Assembly: GCA_963169105.1 (NCBI GenBank) | Contig: OY720633.1 | Span: 148,015,200 to 148,079,199, forward strand | Direction of reading: 5' to 3' | Source: Ceriagrion tenellum | Taxonomy: Eukaryota > Arthropoda > Insecta > Odonata > Coenagrionidae | DNA length: 64,000 bases | Shown: one piece after another, positions 1 through 13,411 of the stretch | Layout: each line of letters starts with the position of its first letter | Numbering within the stretch: position 1 is the stretch's first letter | Position numbers and translations under genes: made by a program | Notes under the pieces: generated by a model | Databases searched by the model: none | Told to the model about the DNA's origin: nothing | Seen by the model: the letters and a program-made list of their open reading frames with translations, nothing else

Positions 1-2
1 AG

Positions 3-167
3 CAAACTTTTTCAGCGTTTGCAAATATGGCAAGATACTTCCTTAGCTTTCCCGCTACATCTATTCCAGTGGAAAGTTTGTTCTCGCGGGCAGTATTGAC
101 AATGAGAAAGAACAGAAACCACTTATGCAACGAATCTGCCGGAAGTTTACTCTGCGTGAACTCGTAG
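3..167 (+). pseudogene. hAT transposase C-terminal dimerisation domain fragment
   Basis: The frame starting at position 3 is open to a TAG at 165-167 and reads as the C-terminal dimerisation region of hAT/ZBED-type transposases. The hallmark is the run RYFLSFPATSIPVESLFSRA followed by an R-K-N-R stretch, matching the family pattern of a Y/F-L-x-x-P-A-T-S block, then E-x-L-F-S. In intact enzymes this domain lets transposase subunits dimerise in the nucleus. The window edge cuts the upstream part, so the catalytic residues cannot be checked. The expected conserved Asn/Arg-rich end after the FSRA block is shortened. No terminal inverted repeat was found downstream, so the element boundary is unknown. 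It is probably a decayed copy rather than a working gene. The family call is firm; the functional state is inferred. Confidence 0.72.
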
Positions 168-308
168 GTGACGCGCAATTTGGCAAGTCAAATAAAAAAC
201 TAATAGTAATAAAAAAGTAATAAATCGAGCCCAGGTCATACTTGATGATTCTGTTCTCCTGTCACAGCTTTGAGACTTTGTTACAAAACAATCTAACAAA
301 TTTTTCAG

Positions 309-540
309 TGTAACTGGTGTTTCACAAAGCTTTATAGATAAAGACTCGAACTTGTGGAGGCTTGATCAGGATTTCCTTAAAGGACTTAGTGTTTGGAAAA
401 ACATCAAAACTGCTAGTGATACAGCGAAAATAGCTGTACCATTACTAACTAAATTTCTAAAGGGGAATAATTCAACTAATGATGAAGAGCGACGTCAATT
501 GTTTCTCTTAACAAGTTGCAAATGGTACAAAAGTAAATAA
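309..540 (+). CDS. Unrecognised short ORF, possible terminal exon
   Basis: A polypyrimidine-AG (TTTTTCAG ending at 308) is followed by a frame open from 310 to a TAA at 538-540, about 76 codons. The peptide contains LSVWKNIKTASDTAKIAVPL and ends in C-K-W-Y-K-S-K. It is not low complexity and has a balanced, protein-like composition with Lys, Thr, Trp and Glu, unlike most frames here. I do not recognise the family. It begins about 140 bp after the hAT fragment stop, so it could be part of a mobile element, an old retro-inserted exon, or chance. No start codon is needed if the splice acceptor is real. Confidence 0.3.
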
Positions 541-2729
541 ACTTTCTTCTTGTATTTTCTGTAAATTACTTGCGAAAAAAATTGTATTTGCCCCTGTAAA
601 ATAGGTTTTTTTAAAGATACGTATTACCGGGTTTATTTTTCCCCTCCTTTCATAGAACATTCTGCACACATTCTGTTTCATGAAATTTTCTTTCCGATCG
701 ATATTTCGGTCCCTGACAGTGCATCATCGCTCTCATTTCAATGATTAACAAGGTTAAATATTCAAGCGCTGTGCGGGACCTTTTCCCGTTTTCTGATCAG
801 GTCGACCCGGGTATCAAAATTCTTGTCTCGCCCCATAGCACTGAATAAGACTTACTTGACTCGAAAATTTCTACTTTTACTTTTTTTGGTCCGCTGTAGT
901 GGGGCGGATTCGGAGTTATGGGTCTGATATAGATGTTGTCCGAGCTGACGACCTGCGGTCGAGGTAGGTGGGATAAGGTGCACAACGTACAACCCATTAA
1001 TGCAAAATATATTAATGTAGTTTATGGTATGCACGTGAGTCAAAACATTGATAAACACTATTCTATAATGCTTAGTTTTCTGCATTTTTTAACACGAATG
1101 CAAGTATGAAATGCATTCGACCCTTCGAGGCGTAGCATTGCGATGCACGATTTGTGTTTTTTTACAAAAAATGTATCTGTTTACCATTTCACCGTATCTC
1201 AGAATGATTTTACAATTATTACGCAATTGTAATATTTCTATGACAGAAAATAATAGAACATAATTATAATACTTTGCTAAAAAGCATCACCTCACGGTAC
1301 GGTCCCAATTCTCTTTTTCCTTTACAGAACATAAAAAGTATTTTGATTAATCATTTCTTTGTACATTCACCTCTCTGTAATGGTATTTGTTAATAACAGG
1401 GTTGGGATGGTTATTAAAATACAAGCGAGAACAAGAGAAGTCATGATTGCAAAGGGTAAAATATTTTTCAGTAAAATGTAAATAAAGAAAGATAAAAGCA
1501 CATTTTCCATGTGATACATTTGAAATAATACATATAGTAGGACTTATGGGGAAAAGGAGAGAGAAAGGAAAATGGGGATCGGCAGTGGAATAGAATGGAA
1601 TGAGGGAGGATAGAGAGAAAGGAATTGACGCTAAATGGGGCGCAAAGAGTGATGATACACGGGTGGGGAGATCATGAAAAATCCAGTTATGTGAAGGAAT
1701 GGCGAACGTGAAATGAAAAGTTTGGAATGAGAAAGTTCGCGAAATGGCGCAAAGCGAAGAAGGATGGAGAATGGAAGAGTATGAAAAGGATAGTTCTCTT
1801 CTTCAAGAGGGCGTGTGGGTGAGTGGTAGTGGGTGTAAGCCCATGGGCAAAATGCGAGTACGCAGATGGGGTTGGATGAAAAGGATTTTGGGTGTGGAGG
1901 GACACCAAAAAGGCGGAATGGGAAAAGAGAAGAAAAGGTAAAGTGAGAAACCAGTGCCAGAGATGTTGACGTGGAAAGTGGTGGATGCAGGATTTACGGA
2001 GAATTGTGGTGAGAAAAAAGGCATCTTTACGGGCATAGTATCATGAAAATTGTGTGACACGTCCCATACAATCCTGAAGTTCACAGACGCTTAGCAGGGA
2101 TTTTTCATCTAATTTATTTTCGTATATTTTGAAGAATTTCTTTGTTGAAATACCTCATCTTTATACCTACATTTGGGTTCTTCATTTTGTGTCCGTTTCC
2201 TACTCCCATCTTCGAACCTCTCGCTTTATTGCCGGTATCCTTTTCATCGTTGCTGCACTTCATCCATCACAACCTCTTGGTTCCTATGGTCGTTTGGTGC
2301 CGTCTGTCTTCTGACTCATTGTCTTTTAAGGATCCATTGTATACAGTTTCAAGCACCCCAATTTAGGTAGTTTTAAAATACCTCTCCTTGTGTATTACTA
2401 GAATATATATACTCATTTTTGTTCTAAGTTTTAGCCATTAATTTCACTTTAGCCTTAAATAAACACTTTCTATTCAAGTAAAACCCTTTATAAAGACTTG
2501 TTCGATCCATATTTTTCCTGAATAAAAAAAATTGTGACTTTGAAATGAATCAGTAGAAATATGTCTATCATTTCATTACCTCCTTCTCAGTGGACTACTG
2601 TTCTAAGATGTTGTTAGTTTCATTACTAATGAACTTTGTTGCACTTCTCCTTATTAGTTGCACTACTCCTGATGCAAAAAATTGCAATATCGCACACTCA
2701 GTCTATTATCACACGCCTCAAAAATACTT
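541..2729. other. Non-coding AT-rich DNA with a purine-rich block
   Basis: No supported gene. From about 1540 to 1980 the plus strand is strongly purine-rich (GGAGA, GAAAG, GGATG runs), and 2130-2340 is pyrimidine-rich. The short ORFs here follow from that bias, which removes stops on one strand. Confidence 0.6.
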
Positions 2730-3975
2730 ATAAGGATAATCCTTAAACGAGTTGAACGAAAGCTGGAAAACACTTTAAGTGAGGACTAATTTGGGTTTAG
2801 AAGAGGAGTGGGGACTAGAGAGGCAATACTCTCTTTAAGACTTCTCATTGAAAAACAAATATCTAAAAATAAACAAACTTATGTTGCATTCGTTGATCTT
2901 GAGAAAGCATTTGATAATGTTGTATGGCCAAAAATGTTTAGGATTTTGGAAAAAGTTGGACTTAAATACAACGATAGAAGAATAATATTTAAAACATATG
3001 AAAATGAAACAGCCTTAATTAGAAATAAGAATAAAGAAGATACAGCTATAATAAGGAGAGGAGTTAGACAAGGCTGTTCTCTATCACCAATAATTTTCAA
3101 TGCATACATTCAAGAAGCAATCGATAAAGTAAGGGAAAATGTTGATGTAGGAATAAAAGTAAATGGGAAGAAAATAGATATGTTACGATATGCTGATGAT
3201 ATTTCCATAGTTACAGAAAAGAAAGAAGATTTAAAAATTATACTTAACGAGATGGAAAGAATTCTTAGAGACCAATATGGAATGAGGATAAACAAGCAAA
3301 AGACTAAAGTGATGGTATGCGGTTCTCAAGACTGCTGTGAACCTGTAAGGATAAGAATAAATGATGAAGAACTAGGACAAGTTACAGAATACAGCTACTT
3401 GGGAAGAAAGATAACAGAAGATGGAAGGAGTAAACGAGAAATTGTGAATAGAATACAACTATCAAAAATAGCTTTCAATGATAAAAAGACTACTGACTTG
3501 TAAAAATGTTAGTTTGGAAGTAAGAAAGAGGGTTATGAAAGCTTATGTTTGGAGTGTGGCCCTTTACGGGTGTGAAAGCTGGACTATAGGGAAACATGAA
3601 TAGAGCAGATTAGAGGCCCTAGAAATGTGGTGCTATCGAAGGATGCAGAAAATCAGCTGGCGAGACAGAATCACCAATGAGGAAGTGCTGAGAAGAGTAA
3701 AAGAAAATAGAAGTCTCTGGAGACAGATACAGACAAGGAGACTTAAACTAATAGGTCACATTCTACGATGCAATGATTTTATAAAATTAATAGCTGAAGG
3801 TTGTATTGAGGGGACAAATCGTAGAGGACGTCCTAGATTAAGCTATATGAAGCAGATCATCAATGACTCTGGATGCGCCTCATATGGTGAAATGAAGAGA
3901 AAAGCTGAGCAAAGAGTGGAATGGCGTGCTATTGCCAACCAACCCATGGGTTGATAACCGAAGAAGAGAAGAAGA
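2730..3975 (+). pseudogene. 5'-truncated RTE-like LINE reverse transcriptase
   Basis: This is the C-terminal half of a non-LTR retrotransposon polyprotein, which copies its own RNA into nicked chromosomal DNA. In order: the fingers region ending F-G-F-R-R-G near 2790, the palm motif F-V-D-L-E-K-A-F-D at about 2890, R-Q-G-C-S-L-S-P at about 3070, the catalytic R-Y-A-D-D at about 3187, the thumb, then the RTE-type tail with M-W-C-Y-R-R-M-Q-K-I-S-W (about 3630) and R-G-R-P-R-L (about 3826). The stop after N-Q-P-M-G (3952-3954) is followed by a GAAGAAGAGAAGAAG-like tail, typical of this clade. Defects: a TAA inside the fingers (about 2789), a frameshift near 3500, and a TAG at about 3601. The endonuclease half is missing, as in ordinary 5' truncation. 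The catalytic YADD survives, but the copy is dead. Confidence 0.93.
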
Positions 3976-6900
3976 CTCCTGAAAATGTATTCCGAGAACA
4001 TTATTTGTGTAAATTTGATTTCAATATAGTCTAAACCCAACTGGGTGTCGTCTATATAGTCCATAACGTCGTATGTATTTGAAATAACATTCATATATAA
4101 AAAATACTTGCTCATATTTTCGGTCCAACTATAGCCATCTAACCTTCCCAGCTAATTTTATTTTTTTTCCTCCATTACCTATTCCTACATTTTTCCGAGC
4201 GTATTTTTGTGTCTCTCCAACTTCTTACTCTATATTTTCCTCTCTATTAATATTTATGAAATTTCTAATATTCTTGGCTAATGCTGAGTTTTTGGTGTAT
4301 CCATTAACGATTTGTTAAATTAGAGGTTTCGCAGCTGTAAAACACGGCTGGGATGCATATCGAGATGTCCACGGGCTTTTGCTGGTCAGGTCAGCAGTCA
4401 CGGACATAATATTAAATGACTAATTTTCTGCTTTTTCAATTTCTTCCTCATAATACAATAATTCCAATCAACTTTGCACGAATCTTCCGGTTTTATAATT
4501 CCCGGTCCTTGCAACAAGAACTGCACAGGGCAATAATACTATTAAACTCTTTTGTCTAACGTCAAAAAAGCATAGAGAAGGGCTTCTGCAACCTTCCTGT
4601 TCCTAACCTAGAGAGCGAGTGACCTCGCCCTTCTGTCTAATATTCGTCGTAATTGTTAACTTACCTAGCGACAAGCCGAGAATTTAGCCATCTCAAGAAG
4701 AATGTAGGATTACAGAAAGGGAAAAACATGGAATGCTAAGAAACAGAAAACAATAGGGAATGTTATGTGGTGAAACAAGACGCCATTTAATTTGGCCATG
4801 ATATGGATAAATTGGAGGCCGAGGATAGCCAAAGTAAGAAGCGTCAGTTGGCGGTTGTATATAGTTTGTCCCACGTGTAACGATCGCCCTAACCGTTATA
4901 AATTGATGCTCAAGCTACCTCATACCGTGCGCAGTTCTCCTTCTATATCAATTCTCTTGGTTTATCTGCCTAAAGCAACACTTATGGTATGAATGCCCTT
5001 TAATGTGGTTAATTGGTGGTTTATGAATGAATAATTTTCTTAGCAATGCCAAGAAAAGATTTTCTAGTCACTACGAGAGGAGAAAAGTTACATACACATT
5101 GACTCTCTTAGCTCTACCTAGAATGAAAAGTAATATGTCTGTGTATAGGCATCCGCTATTACACAGACCGAATAAGTCATAGTTTCTCTCCAGTAAGCGG
5201 AATTCAATTTTCTCTATTCTACTCCTTCAATTTGCAAAATCTTTCAAATGAGTTTGGTCCTATTTATTTTCCATTTTCTTCATACTCCGTTTTGGCTGCA
5301 GGCATAAATTGACTGTCATTTCTCCAATTACACGGTAAATTTTGGCATTTTAGAGCTACGCAAATTAGAAGAATGTCTCTTGGTGTTTATCTTTTGAACC
5401 TACATCAATGAATCTGGAATGAGTGCTGCATGAACTGGGATGAGTGTTGAATGCCTGGTGTGGAATCACTCCGTGCTACACACCCAAGTGGCGTCTTAAG
5501 GCTGGTAGATAGAGAGCTGGCGTGGTTGTTCGTTGCTCTGGCTTCACATATATCTCGCTAGGATACAGGCTTTGGTTTAAAGTCTTAACCTGCTAAGAGA
5601 GGCTTGGGAAGTAGAGATAGGTTTTCGACTGCACACTAGGAGACGTAACTCATAGAAACTTCATCTCGTCTGGAGTAATAATAGTCATCTCGTTTTTTAC
5701 TTACATCTCTCTACATTTATTTTCACAAAAGATTTAAGAGATACATCTGTTTTTCTAAGAAATTAATGGTCATAACAGCCCAGGTGAGTTTTTAGACTCC
5801 AATAGTAAGTAATTAGTAATAAAAGACATTAAGTGTTTATTAAACATGAATATGTTAGCAACCATTTTGATAATAGCAAAAGTTGGTTGTTCAGGTTAGA
5901 TTCGTTAATGAGATTGTCATGCAACAATGTCAGTGTAAGAGCTTTTTACAGTAGTAAAATTAGAGTTCTTACATATCCAAAATATTTGCTCAGGCACTTA
6001 GTTAATTATTTAATAATTCCATTCCGATGCGCTTTATGCAAGTAATGTGAATTTTATTCTTAATGATAATATATGATCATGATTTCAATCCACAAATGAT
6101 AACGGCAATTCAAATTAAATAATGTTGTTGCTATTACCGTGTTACCTTAGCTAAATATCTTATCTTCATGAAAACTAAAATCAATATTCATGTCCAGGAT
6201 TTCCGCCTATCATTTAAAATATAAGTAACCACTGGGGAAACATAAAAAATTGAAGCTTTTGGATAAAAATCCATGAAAGATAATAAGAACTTAAGATATA
6301 TAATTCTACCGTCCAGTCTATATTTTGTTTCATTTTATCCTCTTTGATGCGTCACGGAGAGAAAATAGATCCAGAAAAATATCACATTTCCCTTTCAGAC
6401 TCCGGAAAAAGATTCCAAGAGTATTCAATGATATTTTCCCATTCATCCTACCCTTCTCATCGTCTTCATATTCATATAAATTCTGTCTCCTGTGTTTTAG
6501 GCCCCCGCACTCTGAGGTGAACTTTCATTGACCTCAAAGCAGTTGCAAACCATTAGATGGCCAAAATCTCTGCCATGCATTTGCTCCCCATTTTATGTCA
6601 CTCCTCATGTCTTGCTCTGTTATGTGATCAAGGGAGAATGGAGGAACTCGCGGTGTAACATATTGTAGCCCTAAAAGCAAACGATGTAATCAATTCCCAC
6701 ACCTTTTTTCCTAGATGAAGTTTCTTACTGCGTACACCAAATTCTTAAAGAAAGTTGTGATAGAATCTGAGGAAAACTTATATTTTATCCTGGGCTTAGG
6801 TTTGATGATATAATAAGGTCGAAATAAACATTCTTCCTTTTTTTGATAGCAATATTGTAACACTTGTGAGGTGTGACTTGAGTCATCTACAGAAAGGGGA

Positions 6901-7900
6901 TTCGATTTCCACTTTTAAAATACAGAACTAGGTATTTCACATAGTATGCCAGACGTTTACCTACATTATGGTAAAACTAGTGAAGTTTTAAATGCATGGA
7001 AAATATCATTACTCAATAAATACTGGCAAAAAATGGGAGAATAGTGAAATATTTACAATGGACAGAACACTCTGTGAATTATTGTTCTAAGTAAACTGAG
7101 GCTGGCGAGAGCCATTTCCTTGGATTTTCTGTTTGTTGTTTCGTCTAGGTAAATATTATATCGGATCTTGAACATTTCTGAAATGAGCTTAGTGGATATC
7201 TCGGACCATATTGTGGATGCTTAACTTCTAATGGCTATAATCTGGTAATTTATGATTTCTGAGCTCACTAGTCTTCATTTAGATAAGAGTGTTAGAGTCA
7301 CCTTTGGCAATCTTTAACCTGTGGGAAAATGCTAGTACAGGATCATATGAGGCTGTTGGTGACCAATGAGATTGATACTGGGTGGTCAAATGCTGATGCC
7401 AAGTCATAGTTTGTGGATCACGAAGAAGGAGAAGGAGTGGATGAGTGCGAGAGTAGTCTTAAGAAGGCGTATATTAGGTAAGGTTGTCAAGATATTGGTT
7501 GTATATGGTTTATAAGAATGAAAGCCTTTTACCCATAGTGTCGTTCCCTTAATTGACCCACGACGGACACTGAAGGTGATTTCTTACAACCCTTAATTAT
7601 TCTAGGCAATCTTTTCTATCACAATATTTTACTGTTATTGTAATTACAAACATTTAATTTACTTAAATAGATTGATAGAAGATAAAAAGTGGAAAAGCAT
7701 ATGGCTAGTAAAGCAAAATGTGTTAGTTCGCAATACTTTGGTACAATGGTTAATTTATTATAATTTTCCCTTAATTATGCTCATTTACATAATTATCATT
7801 TGAGGAATTACTTTGCCGTAAACTTTTAATTTTTACGTAGGTATTTTATGATTGATGCACATAATTTGGCACCCGCAGCCTCTCAGGACGTTGACTTCAT
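3976..7900. other. Non-coding AT-rich DNA
   Basis: No gene, RNA or element could be supported. A slightly GC-richer stretch (5400-5620) and scattered short ORFs have no recognisable motifs. It is consistent with intergenic or intronic DNA. Confidence 0.6.
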
Positions 7901-9060
7901 TATTAACGCTTCTTCCTCTTTTCTTTTCCTCCCTTCTACATTCTAACGTCTCCTGAAAGTCACTGTCTCTTTGTATCATTCCTTTCTTTCCAATCCCATC
8001 TCAGTCACTACCTCACTTTCTTCTCTCCAGTCTGCTTTCTCCGCGCTCCCTATCTGCCTCGTGCATCCATTTTCTTTCATCCCTCACCTCAGCCGCTTCA
8101 CCTTATCCTCCAACTCGCTCAACCATCTGTATCTTCACGTTGCTTCTCAGTACTCCGTGTTCATTAAACATTTACATTTTCCTTAGCTATCTATAAACTT
8201 TTTCCCTATCTGCTGTTGTTTTATGACCACCAAGATGATTTATGTTCCAGATAATTTACTCTCCGTTACTCTACTTCTGGAATTAAGGGACTTGTTTTTC
8301 TTTTAAGTAATGACTTAAGATTTTATCGGTTAAATTCCCTCAAAATCTGCGCAGAATGTGTATTTTTCTTATGAATATGAATAATTTACTCTTAAAAGTG
8401 GCAGAGAAGCTTGAAACTTGTAAGTCAATTTTTTTTTAATCCAGAGTTTTGCTTTTTGATAAATTTTATTCAAGATGAAATATACTTCGGTTTGATAATT
8501 ATATTCTAGTTTATTGAGAGTAGATATGAGATTATAGGTATTTCATAGTGTATTTAAGTCCTCAGGACTATTTAGTGGGTACGTTATGTAATGAGATGCA
8601 AATGAGTCGATTGACTTTACCCTAGCACTCAAAATGAATGGTTTTGCCAATTAAATTTAGATTCTCTTACTTATTTGCCTTCCGTATTATTATTCTCTCA
8701 ATTCTCTTACTCAGTCATGCTTTATCACCGTCGCAATTTTTCATGGTGAACGCTCGCACTGGTAAAACCGGTTTCTCCGCCCTAATCTATCCCTTGTTCT
8801 ACGCCCCTCATGATACATCCCTCTTGGCCAATCCCACCCCTCTAGCCATCCCTATGAATATTTCAGTGTCACCAATGCCCTCTACTACTTTATTCTGATC
8901 AGTTTCCATATTATATTCTTCTCTTACTGTATCAATTTTTACATTAATCTAACCGACATTTTTATCTTCCAAAAATTCTCCTAACCGCCTTTCCTATCTG
9001 AGAACTACCTCTTTCGCATTACTTATGCCTATGCGTAATGGTTTCTTTGCAATCTAACAT
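7901..9060. other. Pyrimidine-rich blocks with a signal-peptide-like ORF
   Basis: 7900-8190 and 8640-9010 are CT-rich on the plus strand. The ORF at 8638-8898 (86 codons) starts with a basic then hydrophobic N-terminus ending in LLLSHALS, which resembles a signal peptide. The rest is proline/serine/leucine-rich with no domain. Long stretches of T and C produce hydrophobic peptides by chance, so I do not call a gene. Confidence 0.4.
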
Positions 9061-12000
9061 TCCGCATGAGTCGCCTTGATCCTTTCCCAGTCAGCAAGAG
9101 CAGCAGGATTTATGTACCTTTCCGGTTGAATTAGTAACTTCCTATAAGCCTACTCAGCAAAATAAGGCATAAAAAGTAGAATAATAGCTATTTTCAACGT
9201 ATTTTCTTTAATAAGTCGGGTGTCTTGTAGTTTTATCAAAATTAATTAACAAAATACGAAAGATAGTGATTCTAAGATATATGCGCTTTATTTTAATTAC
9301 AAATATAACTGAGAGATTTCAGAAGGAGTTGCATTTTCATTTCCATCGCATGGATGAATCCAAGTGAAATGGGACAGTTGATACAACCTTTCAAATAAAA
9401 CCTTTTGACATATGTTAAGACGGTTGTTGCTCCTCATTTTCTTGAGGTCTGAATTTCATCATAAAAATTTCTTTTGGGTTTGGAAAAGCAATTAAATTTG
9501 CTGAGGTATTTCGCCGACCTACCATTCGGTGGCTGAATACACAGAATTTCCCTTTAAAAGCGAAACACAATTTTTGTTTAGGAGGCAGATTTAGACTCCG
9601 AAACGCATCACTCGTGGCTGAATTAATATTCATAGTATGCTTTTATGTTCCATTTTAAGGCCGAAGCTTGATTTTTCCTTCTTGGTTTTCGGTGAATTAC
9701 TCTTAAATTCTGGAATGAATTATTATGACTCTCTATCCGGCATAAAATTTCTCGTTTGATGATTATTTCTAAAGCAATTGATATTTCAAAAACCTATATT
9801 TCAACACTTTATATAATTTTACTATTTACCTATTTACATATATTTTCTGTCCCTGCAGTATTCTCCTCTTTCATTTTTCTAAAATAGCAGAATACATGTG
9901 TTTGTACTGTGTAGGATTATCATCGTTGTAAAATTTAGCATGCTTGAACAGCAATTGCTAGGGAAAGAATTAGGTAGGTTAAAAGAAACTCAAAATGAAT
10001 AAAATGATGAACTTTTTGTTCCCGCATTTACTATTACCTGCCTAAATTTCGTTTCCTTGGCGTTCAAAAACTCGTATTCTTCATGACCACGATCAATATT
10101 GGAAAACAAAATTATTACGGCGAATCGTGGAAGTTACTATGTGGAAGTTATTGCGGTAGTGGAAAATTGTAAAAATAGCTTGATTTATAGTTAAATGGTT
10201 CACATTATCCTAGATTAATTTTTAATAGCCCTTTTAATTTTAATGGTAAAATCACTGGTATGTATAGCCAAGGAAGATGTTTGGGGAAGTTGAATTTTCC
10301 ACGGAGTCATACCTGAACTCATTCTGTTGGAGTGGTAATGGTTTAAAGTTGAAGTAAAACAAGATGGATATATTTGTAGAGATGAAATTTATTTTATACT
10401 TTCAATGGAACAAGTATCTTTGAAATTTGCATTAAAATTTGGAAACTTATCAGCTTTCCACTTTTATGGGTCTAAATTATAGGCAGTTGTCATAGTGAGA
10501 AGTGACATGATGTGCTCAGTTTTCTCATCTATATCTTGGACCCGTCGAATAACTTACTTTTTTGTATTTAATGCATATATCCGTAGCGTCTGCGGGCTTA
10601 TGTATTGTAGTAGCGGATGAAATGCTCAATGCGCGATAAACCATTGCTTCTCCCTTAACCCTTCCTTGCTCAATTGAATATCTCAACTACCCTACACCTC
10701 GTTATTTTGTTATTATTCAGTACGATGACTTAGTAAACGGAAAGGGTAATAGGTACTCGTTTCTTAAAATCAAATTCATATTGGCATAGGTATTATTTGT
10801 TTGTGCATAACAGGTCAGTAGCAGAATTGTTAGAAACATGAACCATGCAGAACCTGGGTTAACTCAATTATTCGGGAGTTGAGAGTTAGAAGATTGAACT
10901 GTTACTGTTCTTGACGATAATAGGGAATCATGCGTGTTAAGGCAAACAGAGACGTAGTCAGAGGGTATGCAAAATACAATTACGATCACCCTAATGGTAA
11001 AATGGGATTGGAAAACATTACTCATACAGAGTTACTTGCTGTCCTTGACATTCTCATTGCTACCGGAAAACTTCACCGACGTAAAAACATGCGAAGTGAT
11101 CTTTAGACTCTGCGCATGGCTTTGCAAATTACTTTCTTTAGCGCAGTTAAGTGAAGAGAAACGGCAAGGAATATTCTTAGACTATTTCGATTTCACGACC
11201 AATTCACTGGAACACAATGATGGAAAAATGCATACAACCCGATGCATGCTGTTAATGCTGTGTTCAATATTTTTTCGTCAACTTGCGTGAAAATATTTGT
11301 GCAGTTAACAATAGACCAATGGTTCGCAAACTTTAGTGGTATGTGTCCATTTTGACTGTTCATCAAATCCTATCTAGAACATTATGGGATTAAAATTTGG
11401 ATGTGCGCTGATTCGAAAAGTGATTGCACTTTGAATATAGAGGCTTACTAATAACAATGCGGAAAATTGGGGAGGTGAATCAAAGGCAGTGTGTTGTTCT
11501 TAGCTTGGTGAAATCGGAATTCGAAGAGGGGTCATTGTGGTCAACTTTTTCACGACATTGCCCTTTTCTATACTCTTATTTTGCAAAATAATCCATCTTA
11601 GTTGAAACTGAGGTTGAATATTAAAAGAGTTTCTTCCAAATTAATTTCGAGCGGAATTTTCATTTATTTTTGGTTTCAACAAAAATATGACCTCTACTAA
11701 GAAAGGTCTTCTATGCACGATACTTAAGTACATAATATTATTCGGTATCATGAAGTATCAGTATGTGGACAATGAGGTACACTAATACCCACCATAATAA
11801 TGAATTTTATAGCACGAACGATGCTTTTGACACATGGGTGAAATTACAAGGCCAATTTTTATAAAAGTAATTTTTCTGGCAGCTTTTAATGCTTATACCA
11901 CATGGTCTCATAACCCTATATAATGGGATGCGCATAGCAGGAATTGAACACAGCTTTTCTTACAAGAAATAAGCATGGCTCTCGAAAAACCTCATATTGA

Positions 12001-12480
12001 GGATATGGCTGATAGTGGAAGTGATCTGAATTCAGCAACTGTTGAATCCATGAAATATTACGGTAAATAAAATAAGAGCTCAGATAGAAATTATAATGAA
12101 AACAGAAAGTTCTCCTCTCCTCGTAGGTGTGCTTTAAGTCGGAAAAAAGAGGACAGGAAAACGAGACTTGGGTATATAGGTGAATTGATTGGCGCCAGCT
12201 TTCAATGTGCATAGATAGGATGAAACAATCTTCAGATTCAAAAGTTGCTTGTAAAAGTGTTTACTTCAAGACCCATTATGAGTACTTTCTATTTTTACAA
12301 TCCTCATGTAAAATTATAAATTTTTCCAGCATGAAAAATAATGGCAAGTTTATTGTAGCAGTTTTATTCTAATTATATCGGCATGTAACTAAATACAAAT
12401 GAAACTGTAATGTAGACTAAACCGTTGGATCTTTATTATAATGTTCATGCTCACATAAATGTGCAACTATTTATTGCAAA
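9061..12480. other. Non-coding AT-rich DNA
   Basis: No supported feature. A 107-codon ORF at 10967-11290 contains Cys, Trp and a helical Leu-rich stretch but no known motif and no convincing start or splice context. ORFs of this length are expected by chance in 64 kb. Confidence 0.5.
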
Positions 12481-12491
12481 TAATATGGCAA

Positions 12492-12924
12492 TTATTTTTC
12501 GTTTCTGAACAGTATGAGTTTGGAGAAACACAAATGGCCCCTTGGGTGATGGAAGTTAAGAAATCCCTTGGGTAAGAAAAGGTTAAGTTTGTTGCACCTT
12601 GAGAGGAAAACCTCAATCATACGTCTTGCTTCGCCTCGGAAAGAAAACGATAAGTATTGGCGTTGTCTCTTTCTCCTTGATATCCTTGGCCTGAATCTAG
12701 AATGGCCCGGCATAACACTAGCAGCTCAGTATATTCTTTACTTGCATTGTGCGGTCGAGAAAGACTCCACCTCGGCAAGAGTTCTCGTTGCTCTGAAAAC
12801 CACCCATCTGTGTCCCCACTGTGTCCCGCTTTTTCATCCCCTAATTAGAATTTTCTGGTCTCGTTTTATTGATGAACTGCGTAGCCGAGGCACTCAGATG
12901 AGGCATATATTGGGCTCACAGTGA
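12492..12924. other. GC-richer island with ORFs open on both strands
   Basis: Composition rises clearly above the flanks. A plus-strand ORF (12568-12924, 118 codons, with the C-P-H-C pattern T-H-L-C-P-H-C-V-P-L) overlaps a minus-strand ORF (12492-12713, basic, R-R-K-R-Q-R-Q-Y). I recognise neither. It could be a relic of a repeat family, a spliced exon read in the wrong frame, or compositional accident. The C-x2-C by itself is not evidence of a zinc finger. Confidence 0.25.
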
Positions 12925-13411
12925 GTGTTGTGGAAAAGATAGGTCGGGAGTGGAAAGAAGGAATAGGGATTAGGTTTGTTGGGTGAGTGAATTTTCGATG
13001 CATCGCATCTTAGCTCACTCCTTCGCCCTTCACCAAGATGGGCGCAGAGCTCCCTACTTGGTGGATTTCTTGTCTTGGAAACAGGATGGAGGTGACAAGG
13101 AGGAGTGATCGGGATGGTGGGGGTTGAGATTGATACGAACAATTTGAGAGGAAGGTTACCAGAAGAGGTGAGGACTTAAGGAGGGGTCTATCTGAGAAGC
13201 GTAACAGTGAATGACTGAAGGTTGAAAGAGGCTATATTTTCTACTCCGCTGGAGATTTATGATAGATATCTATAGAATAATTTATAAATATTTTTGGTCA
13301 AAGAGGTATGTCAATTCTCGCCGATTGAGGGAAAATTGAGATTTGGTTCACATCTCAAGGTGATAAATATCGTTATTACAAAGTTTTGGGAGTTTAAGTA
13401 GAACTAAAAAG

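Noticed and set aside
5766..5790. Micro-exon ATGGTCATAACAGCCCAG before GTGAGT
   Set aside because: Only six codons with a weak acceptor. A chance donor match is likely.
11320..11345. hAT terminus resembling CAGTGGTTCNCAAACTTT
   Set aside because: The sequence CCAATGGTTCGCAAACTTTA lacks the leading CAG, and no inverted partner or 8-bp duplication was found.
12568..12924. 118-codon protein gene
   Set aside because: Overlapped by an equally open minus-strand frame, with no motif or splice context.
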